Source: Aurantimonas sp. 22II-16-19i (lineage in GTDB: Bacteria > Pseudomonadota > Alphaproteobacteria > Rhizobiales > Rhizobiaceae). Taken from it: DNA of 64,000 nucleotides. The stretch is taken from assembly GCF_002088275.1 (NCBI RefSeq), contig NZ_AQQS01000019.1:45633-109632 (forward strand), written 5' to 3'. A model generated the notes under the pieces. It made no database searches. It worked only from the letters and a program-made list of their open reading frames with translations, and was not told the origin of the DNA. The position numbers and the translations under genes were made by a program. Position 1 is the stretch's first letter, and every line of letters begins with the position of its first letter. This document shows, piece by piece, positions 31,701 to 41,069 of the stretch.

Positions 31701-31937
31701 GCGGATGCGCGGCAGGATCGCCGAGCGGCTGCCATGGGTCTCGCCGAGCACCGCCGCGAAGGCCGCCGCAAGGCTGCGCGCCGCGCGCCGGCTCGGCACG
31801 TAGAGCGTGACGTCGGCCAGGGACAGCGGGTCGCCGTCATGGCGGAAACCCTCGACGATCCGCCCCGACAGGAGCGCCTCGGCGAGGGTCCTCAGGAAGG
31901 GCTTTCCGGGCGGGATCGACAGGACGTTTGCAACCAT
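28794..31937 (-). CDS. addB: Double-strand break repair protein AddB
   Basis: 1047-residue partner of AddA, alphaproteobacterial type. It has an inactive helicase-like core; the C-terminal nuclease domain shows GVTLSGRSDRIDRL and IVILDFKTGSKPS. No clear Fe-S cysteine cluster, unlike Bacillus AddB. Translationally coupled to addA by a 4-bp overlap. In rhizobia a nucleotidyltransferase and tsaE often sit upstream of addB; here the upstream neighbour is the RTX gene instead. Confidence 0.93.
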   Translation of the reverse strand: MVANVLSIPPGKPFLRTLAEALLSGRIVEGFRHDGDPLSLADVTLYVPSRRAARSLAAAFAAVLGETHGSRSAILPRIRPLGEGDEATIFAASGEGGASLLPAMPELERRLNLARLARAWRHLADRVPGEELPEGTPERVTSASEALWLAGDLGVLLDEIETEGTSFVKLAGLAPDALAAWWQTTLSFLEIVTDHWPKLLESRGVTSEAAAKNAWLRSETARLLAGGAKGPVIVAGSTATSPATLDLMHAVAHLPNGALVLPGLDRHIGSQGFAAIDREVAIAAPGHPQYGLKRILTRFALAPEAVPHLDEDLSPTLARRETFLSSALRPAETTAHWAEEAQAFGPDALDGVALVEAADPRIEALAIAVAMRDALEAPGATAALITPDRRLARRVLAELERFGITANDSAGKPLSNTAPGTLLGAALTVALEPGDPVALLGLLKHPLCRLGRPAIAARNAARAIELIAIRGTVDVADGARLGEIVGRRIDQIEALPAGEIGRLLTRPARNVRRNEYEAARLFAQDFAAALQPLATLRGTEPREIADYAVAVTNALEMLARDETGAPTELYAGENGAALAAFLSELVAAPQTGFAFPAEELPDAMEALGAGVTVKPRGGLSARAFVLGTLEARLEGIDTAILGSLNEGVWPAGAKSGAFLSRLMRREIALDPPERRIGLAAHDFWMAMGARRVVLTRSRRMDGAPTIASRWLQRLTTLAGPEASAELAARGQAYVDAAEGLETAADAPRIPRPMPRPPVEVRPRRYSVTEVETLIRDPYAVHARRILKLEALPPLMRAPHARERGELIHAIVADFVIKGIDPKEADAADELALIAREQFERAALPGEIAAVWWPRIERMTQEFLSWERTRDETIRERLAERSGASEFPGIGVTLSGRSDRIDRLTDGRIVILDFKTGSKPSVKQARTLLSPQLALEGGMAMRGDFEGTSPGETIADLVYVRLKERELKEEGLETGGTKTVQPCDPTALSDTAMRRFEGLAALYLKAETAFGSRLRPVLAGDFSGDYDHLARVKEWSVAGADDVEGDGE

Positions 31938-32153
31938 GCCGGCAATCTAGGCCGATCCGGCTCGATTCGCACCGGGCGGTCATTCCAAGCGGCCCGACAC
32001 GGGCGGGCATGGCCCGGTACGGCATCGCTCGGACTTGCCGCACGGCCTCGCAGCGCCCGTCGTCCTCCCTCACCGGCCCGCAAGGGCGCCCCGATGCGAT
32101 GCCGGGCTCTGCCCCGGAAGCCCGTCACTGCTTCGGGGCACGGGTCCCGGCCT

Positions 32154-34043
32154 TCAGAAGATGAAGTCGGTCGCGTCGAGGTCGGCGATGTTCACCCCGT
32201 TGAGGGTGATCGTGTTGAAGCCGTCGGTGATCACGGCGTTGCCGCCGACCTGGGTGAGGTGGTTGGCGGCGAGGTCGGCGAAGGAGGTGATGGCCGTCAC
32301 CGCAGAGAGGTCGATCTTTTCGGCCGCGTTCGTCGCCTCGAAGTCGGCGATGATGTCCTTGCCGAAGCCGTTGCCGAAGACGAAGGTATCGGCATTGGCG
32401 TCGCCCTGCAGCCGGTCGTTGCCGGCGCCGCCGTTGAGGACGTCGAAACCGGCATAGCCGCGGATGTTGTCGTTGCCGGTCCCGCCCCACAGGCTGTTGT
32501 TGCCGCCGCCGCCGCCGAGGAGGGTGGTGAAGCCGTTGCCGGTCAGCTGGTCGTCGCCCGAACCGCCCAGTACCCGTTCGATCCCGAACAGCCGGTCGGT
32601 ACCGATGGCCGCGCCGGTGGCGAGCCCCGCCACGAGATCGACGGTGATCGCCGAGGTGACGGCGCTGTAGTCGAGGGTGTCGATGCCCGCGCCGCCGCCG
32701 AAGATGTCCCGGGCGCCGTCGGCATCGCCGGTGATCGTGTCGTTGCCGACGCCGCCGTCGAGGTAGTCGCCGCCGGCACCGCCGGCCAGCGTGTCGTCGC
32801 CGGCACCGCCGAGAAGCGTGTCGGCGTTGAAGTCCCCGAACAGTTGGTCATTGCCATCACCGCCCTCGAGCCGGTCGTTGCCGGCGTAGCCGCGCAGGAT
32901 GTCTGCTGAGCCCAAGCCCCAGAATGTATTGGCCGCACTGCTGCCGAGTAGCGTGTCAGCATGACTCGTTCCCCTGACGGCCTCGATGCTCGTCAGGGTA
33001 TCGCCGTCAGCGTGGCCGAATCGTCCGGTGCCGTTGCCCAGATTGACAAGGATGCCGGCGTTGGAGCCGTCGTAATCGGCCCGATCAAAGCCGGCTCCGC
33101 CGTCGAGGTGGTCGGCACCGAATCCTCCCCTCAAAACATTGTTGCCGGCATTGCCGATCAGCGTTTCATTGCCGTTGGTGCCGGCAGCGATGAGATTGTC
33201 GGTGCCAAGAAGAAGAACTTCGACGATGCTGCCACCCGCACGGAGGTTGATGCTTGCCGAACTTGCGATGGCATTGGAGCCGATGAAGTCAAGCTTGACG
33301 TTCTGGCCGGTCATCAGGAGGGCAAGCCGCATCGATTCGCTTGTTATGTTCGCCCAGACGCCGGAGGAATTGATTGCGATGTCGTAGCCGCCGGCAGTGG
33401 CGCTCGTCGTCGCGCCACCGCTCTCGATCGAGATGATTCGCCCGCCGACGCCCTCGCCGATCGAGTAGAAGTCGTCATTGTCGGTGTCGGCGTAGACGAC
33501 GCCCGTCAGAAAATAGCGCGATCCCGAATAGGCGAACTTCTCCGTCAGCATCGAGGAATCATAGGTGACGCCGTCGCCGAAGCCGGAAAAGGCGCCCTGC
33601 TCCTGGCCGACGCCGAGCTCGCGGAAATCGCCGTTCAGGATGTTGGTGCGATGGCCGATGCTGACGAAGAGGCCGGAATGATGGTCCTCGATGGCCTGAT
33701 CGAGGTTGATGGTTCCGGTCGTCCCGCGCACCGAGATGTTCTCGCCGGTGCCCCAGAACCCGGTGATCGGATAGCCGGCATTGACCATGCGCTCCGTCGC
33801 CGTCCCGTCGCCGATCCCCTCATGGGCGAACTGGTCGACCGCCAGCATGTGCAGCGAATGGGCGGCCGCAGCGCTGTTCAGCGCATCGTTGCCCGCCAGC
33901 GGCTGGCGCGAATGGGCGCCGAAGGCATCACCGCCATTGTTGGCATCGAGATTGCCGCCGAGATAGCGGTCGGCCTCGCCCTGCGGGTCGAGACGGGCGC
34001 GGTTGATGAGCTCGATCAGATATTGCTCGGCGGCCGTGATCAA
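32154..34043 (-). CDS. Secreted CAP-domain protein with RTX repeats
   Basis: 629 residues. The N-terminal ~150 residues form a CAP/SCP domain (LINRARLDPQGEADRY, LNSAAAAHSLHMLAVDQFAHEG, GENI, GHRTNIL), found in secreted proteins of unclear activity. From about residue 290 there are many glycine-rich RTX nonapeptides (GGAGDDTLAGG type) that bind calcium, and the C-terminus ends in ATDFIF, a type I secretion signal. No Sec signal peptide. The start is TTG at 34043 with AGGGGG upstream. The last ~105 residues are nearly the same as those of the neighbouring serralysin. No type I transporter is in the window. Confidence 0.85.
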   Translation of the reverse strand: MITAAEQYLIELINRARLDPQGEADRYLGGNLDANNGGDAFGAHSRQPLAGNDALNSAAAAHSLHMLAVDQFAHEGIGDGTATERMVNAGYPITGFWGTGENISVRGTTGTINLDQAIEDHHSGLFVSIGHRTNILNGDFRELGVGQEQGAFSGFGDGVTYDSSMLTEKFAYSGSRYFLTGVVYADTDNDDFYSIGEGVGGRIISIESGGATTSATAGGYDIAINSSGVWANITSESMRLALLMTGQNVKLDFIGSNAIASSASINLRAGGSIVEVLLLGTDNLIAAGTNGNETLIGNAGNNVLRGGFGADHLDGGAGFDRADYDGSNAGILVNLGNGTGRFGHADGDTLTSIEAVRGTSHADTLLGSSAANTFWGLGSADILRGYAGNDRLEGGDGNDQLFGDFNADTLLGGAGDDTLAGGAGGDYLDGGVGNDTITGDADGARDIFGGGAGIDTLDYSAVTSAITVDLVAGLATGAAIGTDRLFGIERVLGGSGDDQLTGNGFTTLLGGGGGNNSLWGGTGNDNIRGYAGFDVLNGGAGNDRLQGDANADTFVFGNGFGKDIIADFEATNAAEKIDLSAVTAITSFADLAANHLTQVGGNAVITDGFNTITLNGVNIADLDATDFIF

Positions 34044-34175
34044 TGTGGCGTCCCCCTGAAATTGCGCGGAAGTCTACAGCTTCTTTCCGTATGGTCAAAT
34101 CACTTCCGGCGGCATCGCGCCGGGTCGGATCGGCCGAGACTGCCTGCGCGGAAACAACGTCGCTGGAGACTGCCC

Positions 34176-36008
34176 TCAGAACAGGAAGTCGCCGGCGTTA
34201 AGATCGGCGATGTTCACGCCGGTGAGCGTGATCGTGTTCGACCCGTCGGTGATGACCGCATTGGCCCCGACCTGGCTCAGGTGATCGGCGGCGAGATCGG
34301 CAAAGCTGGTGATGGCGGTTACGGCGGAGAGGTCGACCCTCTCCTTGGGATTGAAGGCGTCGAAGTCGACGATGATGTCGTGGCCGAAGCCGTTGCCGAA
34401 GACGAAGGTGTCGGCGTTGAAGCCGCCTTCGAGCCGGTCGTCCCCGACCCCGCCATTCAGCCAGTCGAAGCCGGCGAAGCCCCTCAGATTGTCGTTGCCG
34501 GCACCGCCCCACAGGGCGTTGTTGCCCATGCCGCCGAGAAGCGTGTCGTTCCCGGTACCGCCCCCGAGCAGCCGTGTCGGGGCGTCGCCGATCATCCGGT
34601 CGTTGCCGGAGCCGCCGACCACTCGTTCGAAGCCGGCGACGCGATCGTTGCCGACGTCGGTGCCGCTGGCGGTTCCGAGCCTCAGATCGATGATGAGGTT
34701 CGAGCTCGCGGCCGAATAGATGAGGTCGTCGACACCCGCGCCGCCGTCGAAGTCGTCCGCGGCGGCGTCGGCAGCCGCGACGACGACGTCGTCGTCGGCT
34801 TCGACGAACAGGCTGTCGGCGCCGGCGCCATCCGAGAGAGTGTCGCGACCGTCTCCCCCGAAGAGCGTGTCGTCTCCGCCCATGCCATCGAGCCTGTCGG
34901 CGCCGGCATTGCCGCGCAGGACGTTCGCGCCGACGTTACCGACGATCGCGTCGTCGCCCGAACCACCCACCGCGTTCTCGATCAGGGAGCGCAGGTCATC
35001 CTCGTACAGAAGGGCATTGGCGACGTTGCCGCGGGAAAGATTCGTGTCGCGGCTTCCCTCGTCGAGATCGGCAAGCTGATCCACCGAAAAGGTCGACCAC
35101 TCCCCTGGCTGCAGATCGATCGACAGATCGGTGGTGTAGTTGGCAAGGTCGTAGGTGTCCTCGCCATGTCCGTCCCAGATCGTGCGGAAGATCCGGTTGC
35201 CGCCCGGGGTCCCCTGGCCGGCCCCGTTGATGAACATCTCGCCGGTGGTGGTGCTGAAGGTGTAGACGGAATCGCCACTCCAGACATTGCCGGTGTCGGA
35301 GAAGTCGGCGCCATACATGAATTGCAGGGCCGCGATGTCGTACATCATGTAGCTCTGCGGGTTGCCCCAGGTCTCGTTCTCGTTGTAGTCGAGCTCGTCG
35401 CCGACGTGATCGCGATAGGTCATCACCGAGAACTCGTTGGAGTCCCGCTCGGTCGGCAGGGCGCCATAGACGTTGCCGGTGTCGTGGCCATGCGCCAGGC
35501 CGAGCGTGTGGCCGATCTCGTGCATGAAGCCTTCGTTATAGGCATAGCTGCCGAGAACCGGGTCGCCGTAGCCGGTCGAATTGTACCAGCTGTCGCCGCC
35601 TTCCTCGGTGCCTGCGGGAAAGTAGCCAAGCGCCGTGACGATGGTATCGGTGAGCGCGAAGCGCATCAGGGCGTGATCGGTGGCGGTCTCCGTCGTCTCC
35701 GTGAAGGTGAGACCGGTGAATTCCTGGATCTGGCCCAGCAGCGTGCGGACGGCCTCGATCTGCGTCGCGCTCAAGGCGGCGAACCCGTAGTCGGGCTCGT
35801 CGTAGCTGCCGTATCCCTCCGAGTAGAACGACGCGCTGGTCGGGAAGCTGAAGTCGAGATCGGCCACGGCCCAGCGGTCGCCGGCGATGACGCCCTTCCA
35901 GATCTCGCCCGGATCGGAAACGCCCGTCGTCGGAGCGGTCTCGGCCCCTGCGGACATGGCACGGTTGGCGTTCGCCGGTGCTGAGAGCCCAGTCATGGTG
36001 TTCGTCAT
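34176..36008 (-). CDS. Serralysin-like M10 metalloprotease with RTX repeats
   Basis: 610 residues. The zinc motif HEIGHTLGLAH (H163, E164, H167, H173) and Met-turn SVMTYR define an M10B serralysin-type protease; the peptidase C-terminal and RTX domains follow (GGDDTLFGGDGRDTLS, GGTGNDTLLGG). The C-terminus NAGDFLF is the usual type I secretion signal. Predicted to be secreted directly to the medium and activated by Ca2+. Start uncertain: ATG 36008 abuts AGAGG; ATG 35996 is better spaced from it. A small exported protein lies 11 bp upstream, the place occupied in some species by a protease inhibitor. Confidence 0.9.
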   Translation of the reverse strand: MTNTMTGLSAPANANRAMSAGAETAPTTGVSDPGEIWKGVIAGDRWAVADLDFSFPTSASFYSEGYGSYDEPDYGFAALSATQIEAVRTLLGQIQEFTGLTFTETTETATDHALMRFALTDTIVTALGYFPAGTEEGGDSWYNSTGYGDPVLGSYAYNEGFMHEIGHTLGLAHGHDTGNVYGALPTERDSNEFSVMTYRDHVGDELDYNENETWGNPQSYMMYDIAALQFMYGADFSDTGNVWSGDSVYTFSTTTGEMFINGAGQGTPGGNRIFRTIWDGHGEDTYDLANYTTDLSIDLQPGEWSTFSVDQLADLDEGSRDTNLSRGNVANALLYEDDLRSLIENAVGGSGDDAIVGNVGANVLRGNAGADRLDGMGGDDTLFGGDGRDTLSDGAGADSLFVEADDDVVVAAADAAADDFDGGAGVDDLIYSAASSNLIIDLRLGTASGTDVGNDRVAGFERVVGGSGNDRMIGDAPTRLLGGGTGNDTLLGGMGNNALWGGAGNDNLRGFAGFDWLNGGVGDDRLEGGFNADTFVFGNGFGHDIIVDFDAFNPKERVDLSAVTAITSFADLAADHLSQVGANAVITDGSNTITLTGVNIADLNAGDFLF

Positions 36009-36019
36009 CCTCTGATCGG

Positions 36020-36508
36020 TCAGTTGCTGAGGGCTTCTTCGGCGCGCGCCAGAAGCTGCGCCCGTTCTGTCTCGGACAGGGTCGTGAAGATCACGCGCCT
36101 CGGCCCCGGCTCCTCGGCGGGCGCTTCACCGGTCGAAGCGGCCGAGCGCATGGCGGCCGGGCTGAGCGGGGCGAGCGTCACGGTCTCGCCGCCACGGGTT
36201 GCCGCCAGCCAGACGAGCGGGCGAGCCGAGGCGCCATCGATGACGCAGGCGATGCCGAGCTGCCCGGCGCTGCCGTCGAGGCGGGCGCTCCGGCAGGTGA
36301 CCGTCGCAGCCGGGTACTGCTTGCGATAGAGTTCGACGAGGGCCTGTTTCGATCGGTCCGTCAGCATGTCGAGGGAGAGGATCGCGCCGACAGCCCCGGA
36401 CGTCACCGCGGAACCTGCGAATGCGAGGCCGCACAGGAGCCATGCGACCCGCGATCTCTGCGACGGACTGAACACGGCACTCCCCGAACGCGCGCTCCGT
36501 ATGATCAT
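36020..36508 (-). CDS. Small membrane-anchored or exported protein upstream of the serralysin
   Basis: 162 residues. A single hydrophobic segment (VAWLLCGLAFAGSAVTSGAVGA, ~21-42) should export or anchor it. Two cysteines in CRSARLDGSAGQLGIAC may form a periplasmic disulfide; the middle is beta-rich and the tail charged. No family recognised. It precedes the serralysin by 11 bp on the same strand, so they are probably co-transcribed. By position it could be a protease inhibitor, but it does not visibly match known Inh/AprI inhibitors. Confidence 0.65.
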   Translation of the reverse strand: MIIRSARSGSAVFSPSQRSRVAWLLCGLAFAGSAVTSGAVGAILSLDMLTDRSKQALVELYRKQYPAATVTCRSARLDGSAGQLGIACVIDGASARPLVWLAATRGGETVTLAPLSPAAMRSAASTGEAPAEEPGPRRVIFTTLSETERAQLLARAEEALSN

Positions 36509-36815
36509 CTTTGCTTATGAGGGAATCCGCAATCTGGCAACGAAACGATGCCGACGGCGCGAAAAATAGCGGACCTGTGGCGCGCGAGACGAGGAACGGA
36601 TCCGACACTGTCGGAGGCGCCTTCTGTCGCATCGGCGTGCAGCCCGGCGGCAGGTTGTCGCCGACCTCACCCGCTTTCTCTCCGCCCTTCCGCTCGCCAC
36701 CCGCCTCTGCCGCGCTGCCCTTGTGCTTCCCCTACTGGCTGTTACACTCGTTTCGACGCAGTAACGAAAGGCGCCGGGGACGCGCTCACCCGCAGTTCCG
36801 CGCCGGAGAGATCGT
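36509..36815. other. Divergent intergenic region with candidate ppx promoter
   Basis: 307 bp between divergent genes. TTGTGC (36721-36726), 16-bp spacer and TACACT (36743-36748) form a plausible promoter for the + strand ppx gene. Around it GTTAC (36741-36745) and GTAAC (36761-36765) make a small inverted repeat. The half next to the minus-strand gene shows nothing recognisable. Confidence 0.35.
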
Positions 36816-38354
36816 GTGAGTGACCATGATGATTCGGGGAGACATCGGCATCAGCCGCAGATAGCTCGTGACACCTTCGCCTTCGACGCCGACGAGCGGC
36901 GCGAGGGCAAGAGCGATCGCGCGAAGGTTGCCCCTCGTCCGCAAGATGCGGAAGGGGGCGTCTCGCCGCGCGACGCCGGGCTGGAGACGACGACTTCCGC
37001 CGAGGACGATTCGCGGCTGACCAAGCGTCAGCGGCGGCGGCGTCGCAAGAGCAGGAAGACGCCGGGTGTGGCTCCCGCCGCTCCAACAGACAAGGCCAAA
37101 CCCGCCGGCGGTCCGGCGGGAATGCCTCGTGGTGCGCGCAAATACGGCCGGCCGCGACGCGGCGATGCCTCTGGGGACCGGGCCGGCGAGCGATCCGGAG
37201 CCAAGGCAGGGGATCGGGCCGGAGACAGGGCCGTCGCGTTCGAAGGCGGCGCGCCGTCGCTTCGAGGCAAGCCAGGCGGCGAGCGGGCCGCGCCCGCCGA
37301 TCGTGCTCGCCCGGCTTCGCCGGCGGGCCGGATCGGGAGCGACGCCGACAAGCCGCCGATCTACGCCGCGCTGGATCTCGGCACCAACAACTGCCGCCTC
37401 CTGATCGCCGTGCCGACCCGGCCCGGCCAGTTCCGGGTGATCGACGCCTTCTCGCGCATCGTCCGGCTCGGCGAAGGCCTGGGCCGGACGGGAAGCCTGT
37501 CGCGCGGCGCCATGGATCGCGCCACCGCGGCCCTCGCCGTCTGTGCCCAGAAGATCTCGGCGCGCGACGTCGTCCGCTGCCGGCTGATCGCCACGGAAGC
37601 CTGCCGGGCAGCGGCCAACGGCGCCGAATTCATCGAGGAGGTGACGGAACGCACCGGCCTCGAGCTGGAGATCGTGTCGCGCGAGACCGAGGCGCGGCTG
37701 GCGGTGTCGGGCTGCGGCTCGCTGGTCGACCGCAAGGCCCGCGGCGCGGTGCTGTTCGACATCGGCGGCGGCTCCTCGGAGATCGCGCTGCTCGATCTTC
37801 GCGGCCCCTATACCCGCCGGCTCGCCAGCCGCATCGTCGCCTGGACGTCGCTGCCGATCGGCGTCGTGAGCCTCGCCGAACGCCATGGCGGGCGCAACGT
37901 GACGCCGGAGCTGTTCGAGCAGATGGTCGCCGAGACGGTGGATCTGATCGCGCAGTTTCCCGAACGCGACAAGCTGCGGGACCTCGTCGACACCGAGAAC
38001 TTCCACCTCCTCGGCACCTCCGGCACGGTGACGACGCTCGCTGGCGTCCATCTCGGCCTCGAGCGCTACGACCGGCGCCAGGTCGACGGGCTGTGGCTGA
38101 CGGCGGAGGAAGCCGACACGCTGGTCAAGCGCATCGCCGGCTGGAGCTTCGAGGAACGCGTGGCCAACCCTTGCATCGGTTCGGATCGGGCCGATCTGGT
38201 GCTGGCGGGATGCGCGATCTTCGAGGCGATCCGCAGGGTGTGGCCGGCCAGGGCCCTGCGCGTCGCCGATCGCGGCCTGCGGGAAGGCCTGTTGACCGAA
38301 ATGATGGTCGCCGACGGCGTCTGGCGCCGACGCGAGACGAGACGAGGCAACTGA
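36816..38354 (+). CDS. Ppx/GppA-family phosphatase with long basic N-terminus
   Basis: 512 residues. The C-terminal ~335 residues are an ASKHA-fold exopolyphosphatase/ppGpp phosphatase ([40 protein letters not shown]). The first ~170 residues are Arg/Lys/Gly/Asp-rich and disordered ([13 protein letters not shown]; repeated GDRAGDR units), an extension also seen in other rhizobial Ppx proteins and likely to contact RNA or polyphosphate. Start GTG 36816 has GGAGAG (36805-36810). Its stop overlaps the rlmE start by one base. Confidence 0.88.
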   Translation: MSDHDDSGRHRHQPQIARDTFAFDADERREGKSDRAKVAPRPQDAEGGVSPRDAGLETTTSAEDDSRLTKRQRRRRRKSRKTPGVAPAAPTDKAKPAGGPAGMPRGARKYGRPRRGDASGDRAGERSGAKAGDRAGDRAVAFEGGAPSLRGKPGGERAAPADRARPASPAGRIGSDADKPPIYAALDLGTNNCRLLIAVPTRPGQFRVIDAFSRIVRLGEGLGRTGSLSRGAMDRATAALAVCAQKISARDVVRCRLIATEACRAAANGAEFIEEVTERTGLELEIVSRETEARLAVSGCGSLVDRKARGAVLFDIGGGSSEIALLDLRGPYTRRLASRIVAWTSLPIGVVSLAERHGGRNVTPELFEQMVAETVDLIAQFPERDKLRDLVDTENFHLLGTSGTVTTLAGVHLGLERYDRRQVDGLWLTAEEADTLVKRIAGWSFEERVANPCIGSDRADLVLAGCAIFEAIRRVWPARALRVADRGLREGLLTEMMVADGVWRRRETRRGN

Positions 38355-39103
38355 TGGTGGGACGGGGCGACGACCGCGGCATGGCGGTCCGGGTCAAGAA
38401 GAAGCGCGGCGTCAAGGCCTCGTCGCGCCGCTGGCTGGAGCGCCAGCTGAACGACCCCTATGTGCGGCGGGCGAAAGCCGACGGCTATCGCTCGCGGGCG
38501 GCCTACAAGCTGCTCGAGATCGACGATCGCTACAGGCTCCTGAGGCCCGGCCAGGCGGTGGTGGATCTCGGTGCCGCCCCCGGCGGCTGGAGCCAGGTCG
38601 CGGTGGACCGGGTGAAGTCGACCATGGACGCGATCGCCGTCGTCGGCATCGACTATCTCGTGGTCGAGCCCGTCGCCGGCGCGACGATCCTCGAAATGGA
38701 CTTCCTCGACGAGGGAGCGCCGCAGCTGTTGCTCGACACGCTCGGCCGGGCACCGGACATCGTCCTCTCCGACATGGCCGCGCCGACCACCGGGCACCGG
38801 CGGACGGACCACCTGCGCACGATGCATCTGTGCGAGGTGGCGGCCGACTTCGCCATCCGGACGCTGCGGCCCGGCGGCCATTTCCTCTCCAAGACCTTCC
38901 AGGGCGGCACCGAAAACGACCTCCTGACGCTCCTGAAGCAGAACTTCGCCACCGTCCAGCACGTCAAGCCGCCGGCCTCGCGCGATGGCTCCGTCGAGCT
39001 CTTCATCCTCGCCAAGGGGTTCAAGAGCCGCGGCGCCGCGGCGCGGGACGATCGCCATGAGGACGGGGCCGAAGAGGACGACGAGGCCGGTCCGCTCGGC
39101 TGA
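38354..39103 (+). CDS. rlmE: 23S rRNA (uridine2552-2'-O)-methyltransferase
   Basis: 249-residue FtsJ/RrmJ family SAM-dependent methyltransferase that modifies U2552 in the 23S A-loop. SAM motif [13 protein letters not shown] and catalytic K-D-K-E positions are visible ([36 protein letters not shown]). N-terminal ~25 and C-terminal ~25 residues are charged extensions. The ATG shares one base with the ppx stop, so the genes are coupled, a conserved rhizobial pair. Confidence 0.94.
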   Translation: MVGRGDDRGMAVRVKKKRGVKASSRRWLERQLNDPYVRRAKADGYRSRAAYKLLEIDDRYRLLRPGQAVVDLGAAPGGWSQVAVDRVKSTMDAIAVVGIDYLVVEPVAGATILEMDFLDEGAPQLLLDTLGRAPDIVLSDMAAPTTGHRRTDHLRTMHLCEVAADFAIRTLRPGGHFLSKTFQGGTENDLLTLLKQNFATVQHVKPPASRDGSVELFILAKGFKSRGAAARDDRHEDGAEEDDEAGPLG

Positions 39104-39148
39104 GGGCCGGGCCACGGCCTTCGGCGCGGGTCTCCCCGGGAACTGGCG

Positions 39149-40537
39149 CTATTCGGCGGCAACCCGGCGCCCCGCCACCTCGTCGCCGGCGTCGGCCGGC
39201 AGCCTGACGAAGGCGAGGACCGCCGCGGCGGTGACCGCGCCGACCACCAGGAACGCCACCGTGAAGTCGGGGACGCCGACGACCTGCCGGCCGCCCAGCG
39301 TCATGCCGAGTTCGAGGACGCCGCCGGCGAGTGCGACGCCGGTGGCGATCGAGACCTGCTGCACCGCCGCCATCATCGCCGTCGCATCGCCGGATTCCCG
39401 CTTCGACAGATCGGCGAAGGCCAGGGTGTTGATCGAGGTGAAGAACAGCGAGCGGAAGAAGCCGCCGACGAGCAGCAACAGGACGATCAGCACGACCGGC
39501 CACTCCGGCCGGAACAGGCCGATCAGCATGGTCATACCGCCGCCGATCAGCGCCGTCGCGAGAAGGGTCGGCCGGAAGCCGAAGCGGTTGAGAACGGGCT
39601 TGGCAAGAAACTTCATCAGCAACGCCCCGCCGATCGACATGCAGGTCGTCAAACCCGATTGCAGCGGCGTGTAGCCGAAGCCGAGCTGCAGCATCAGCGG
39701 CAGGAGGAACGGCACCGCGCCCGAGCCGATCCGGAACAGCGTGCCGCCGACGATCGCCGCCCGCAGCGTCGAGACCTTCAGGAGGTCGAGGCGCAGCAGC
39801 GGCTCCTGGGTCCTCCGCGCATAGAGGACGAACAGCAGCCCGGACGCCAGCCCGGCGGCGGCCATGACGACACCGACCACCGGCGGCAGCGCCGGCAGCG
39901 ACACCACCGACAGGCCGAAGACGAGGCCGGCACAGGCAAAGCCGGACAGGAAGAAGCCGGGGATGTCGAAGCGGATGCTCGGGATCGTCTCGACCTTCGG
40001 CAGGTAGCGCCCGGCAAGGACGATGCCGAGAATGCCGATCGGCAGGTTGATCAGGAAGATCCAGCGCCAGTCGGCATAGGTCGCGATCGCCCCGCCGATC
40101 GGCGGCCCGAGCAGCGGGCCGATCAGCGCCGGGATGGTGAACCAGGCCATGGCATCGACGAGATCCTTCTTCGGCACGGCCCGGACCAGCAGCAGCCGCC
40201 CGACCGGCGTCATCATCGCCCCGCCCATCCCCTGCAGGAAGCGCGCCGCGACGAAGCCGCCGAGGGAGGTGACGGAGGCGCAGGCGAGCGAACCGAGGAT
40301 GAACACGCCGATGGCGATGCGAAAGACCAGCTTGGCGCCGTAGCGATCGGCGATCCGGCCGGAAATCGGGATGAAGATCGCCAGTGACACGTAATAGCTG
40401 GTGAGGGCGAGCTTGAGCGCGATCGGGCTCGTGCCGATGTCCTCGGCGATCACCGGCAGCGACGTCGCGATGACCGTCGAATCCATATTCTCCATGAAGA
40501 GAGCGACGGCGAGGACGATCGGGACGATGCGGTTCAC
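39149..40537 (-). CDS. MFS multidrug transporter, DHA2 type
   Basis: 462 residues, about 14 membrane spans. Start has the DHA2 motif ENMDSTVIATSLP; GRIADRYGAKLVF is motif A and GMGGAMMTPVGRLLL is the antiporter region. Likely a proton-driven drug or metabolite exporter; substrate unknown. Converges with rlmE (45-bp gap). No regulator gene is adjacent. Confidence 0.88.
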   Translation of the reverse strand: MNRIVPIVLAVALFMENMDSTVIATSLPVIAEDIGTSPIALKLALTSYYVSLAIFIPISGRIADRYGAKLVFRIAIGVFILGSLACASVTSLGGFVAARFLQGMGGAMMTPVGRLLLVRAVPKKDLVDAMAWFTIPALIGPLLGPPIGGAIATYADWRWIFLINLPIGILGIVLAGRYLPKVETIPSIRFDIPGFFLSGFACAGLVFGLSVVSLPALPPVVGVVMAAAGLASGLLFVLYARRTQEPLLRLDLLKVSTLRAAIVGGTLFRIGSGAVPFLLPLMLQLGFGYTPLQSGLTTCMSIGGALLMKFLAKPVLNRFGFRPTLLATALIGGGMTMLIGLFRPEWPVVLIVLLLLVGGFFRSLFFTSINTLAFADLSKRESGDATAMMAAVQQVSIATGVALAGGVLELGMTLGGRQVVGVPDFTVAFLVVGAVTAAAVLAFVRLPADAGDEVAGRRVAAE

Positions 40538-41069
40538 GCGCTGAAACCTCTGCGGGCTCGCCCGCTCGGGCGCCGCGTGGAGCAGCGGCGGCGAAGGGCG
40601 AGCAGTCGGCCGGTTGGGCCCTGTCGTCGAGCCTGCCGCGAATCGGACAGGGACGCAGGCTCTGGTCTAGGCGCGTCCGGACAGGATTTTAAGGGCGGGC
40701 CCGGTTCGCCTCAGGCCTCACCCCGTCGTCCGCCTCGCTCAGAGCTTCACGCACGGCTTCGAGCTTCCGCTTGCGACCGGCAAGGTGGCCGGCGATCTGT
40801 CTCGGCGATTTAGAGCATGATCCCGAAGTGTGGGAACCGGCTTTCGGGAAAGATCATGCGGCAACAATAAGATGGAGCGGGATTTTGATCGAAGCTGATC
40901 TCATCCCGCTCCCGGCCGCGGTCCGATCGGTCAGGCGGGCTTCCGCTTCCAGATCCGCTTTCACGGCCGGTTCGAGCGGGATGGAGAAGTCGATCGACGC
41001 CATCCGGGCACATCCTTTGCTGAACGATCCGGCAGGGCAAGGCTGATTGCCCCGCCAGAGCAGGACGTC
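40538..41069. other. Intergenic region upstream of the MFS gene
   Basis: 532 bp between the MFS start and the trpB stop, both minus strand. It holds repeat copy 4 (40810-40911). The rest has a short unconvincing open frame and no recognisable RNA or promoter. Confidence 0.5.
40810..40911 (+). repeat. Palindromic intergenic repeat, copy 4
   Basis: One of the two best-preserved copies. TTAGAGCATGATCCCGAA opens it; CCCGAA...TTCGGG forms the first hairpin with outer arms GCATGATC/GATCATGC; GAGCGGGAT...ATCTCATCCCGCTC forms the second. About 100 bp with two stem-loops, like the palindromic repeat families of Rhizobiales. Confidence 0.85.

Noticed and set aside
32320..34990. Internal repeats in the RTX genes as mobile or CRISPR-like DNA
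   Set aside because: They encode the GGxGxDxLx nonapeptides and are explained by protein structure.
40771..41046. 91-residue open frame upstream of trpB
   Set aside because: Most of it is repeat copy 4 and it has no SD or family match.
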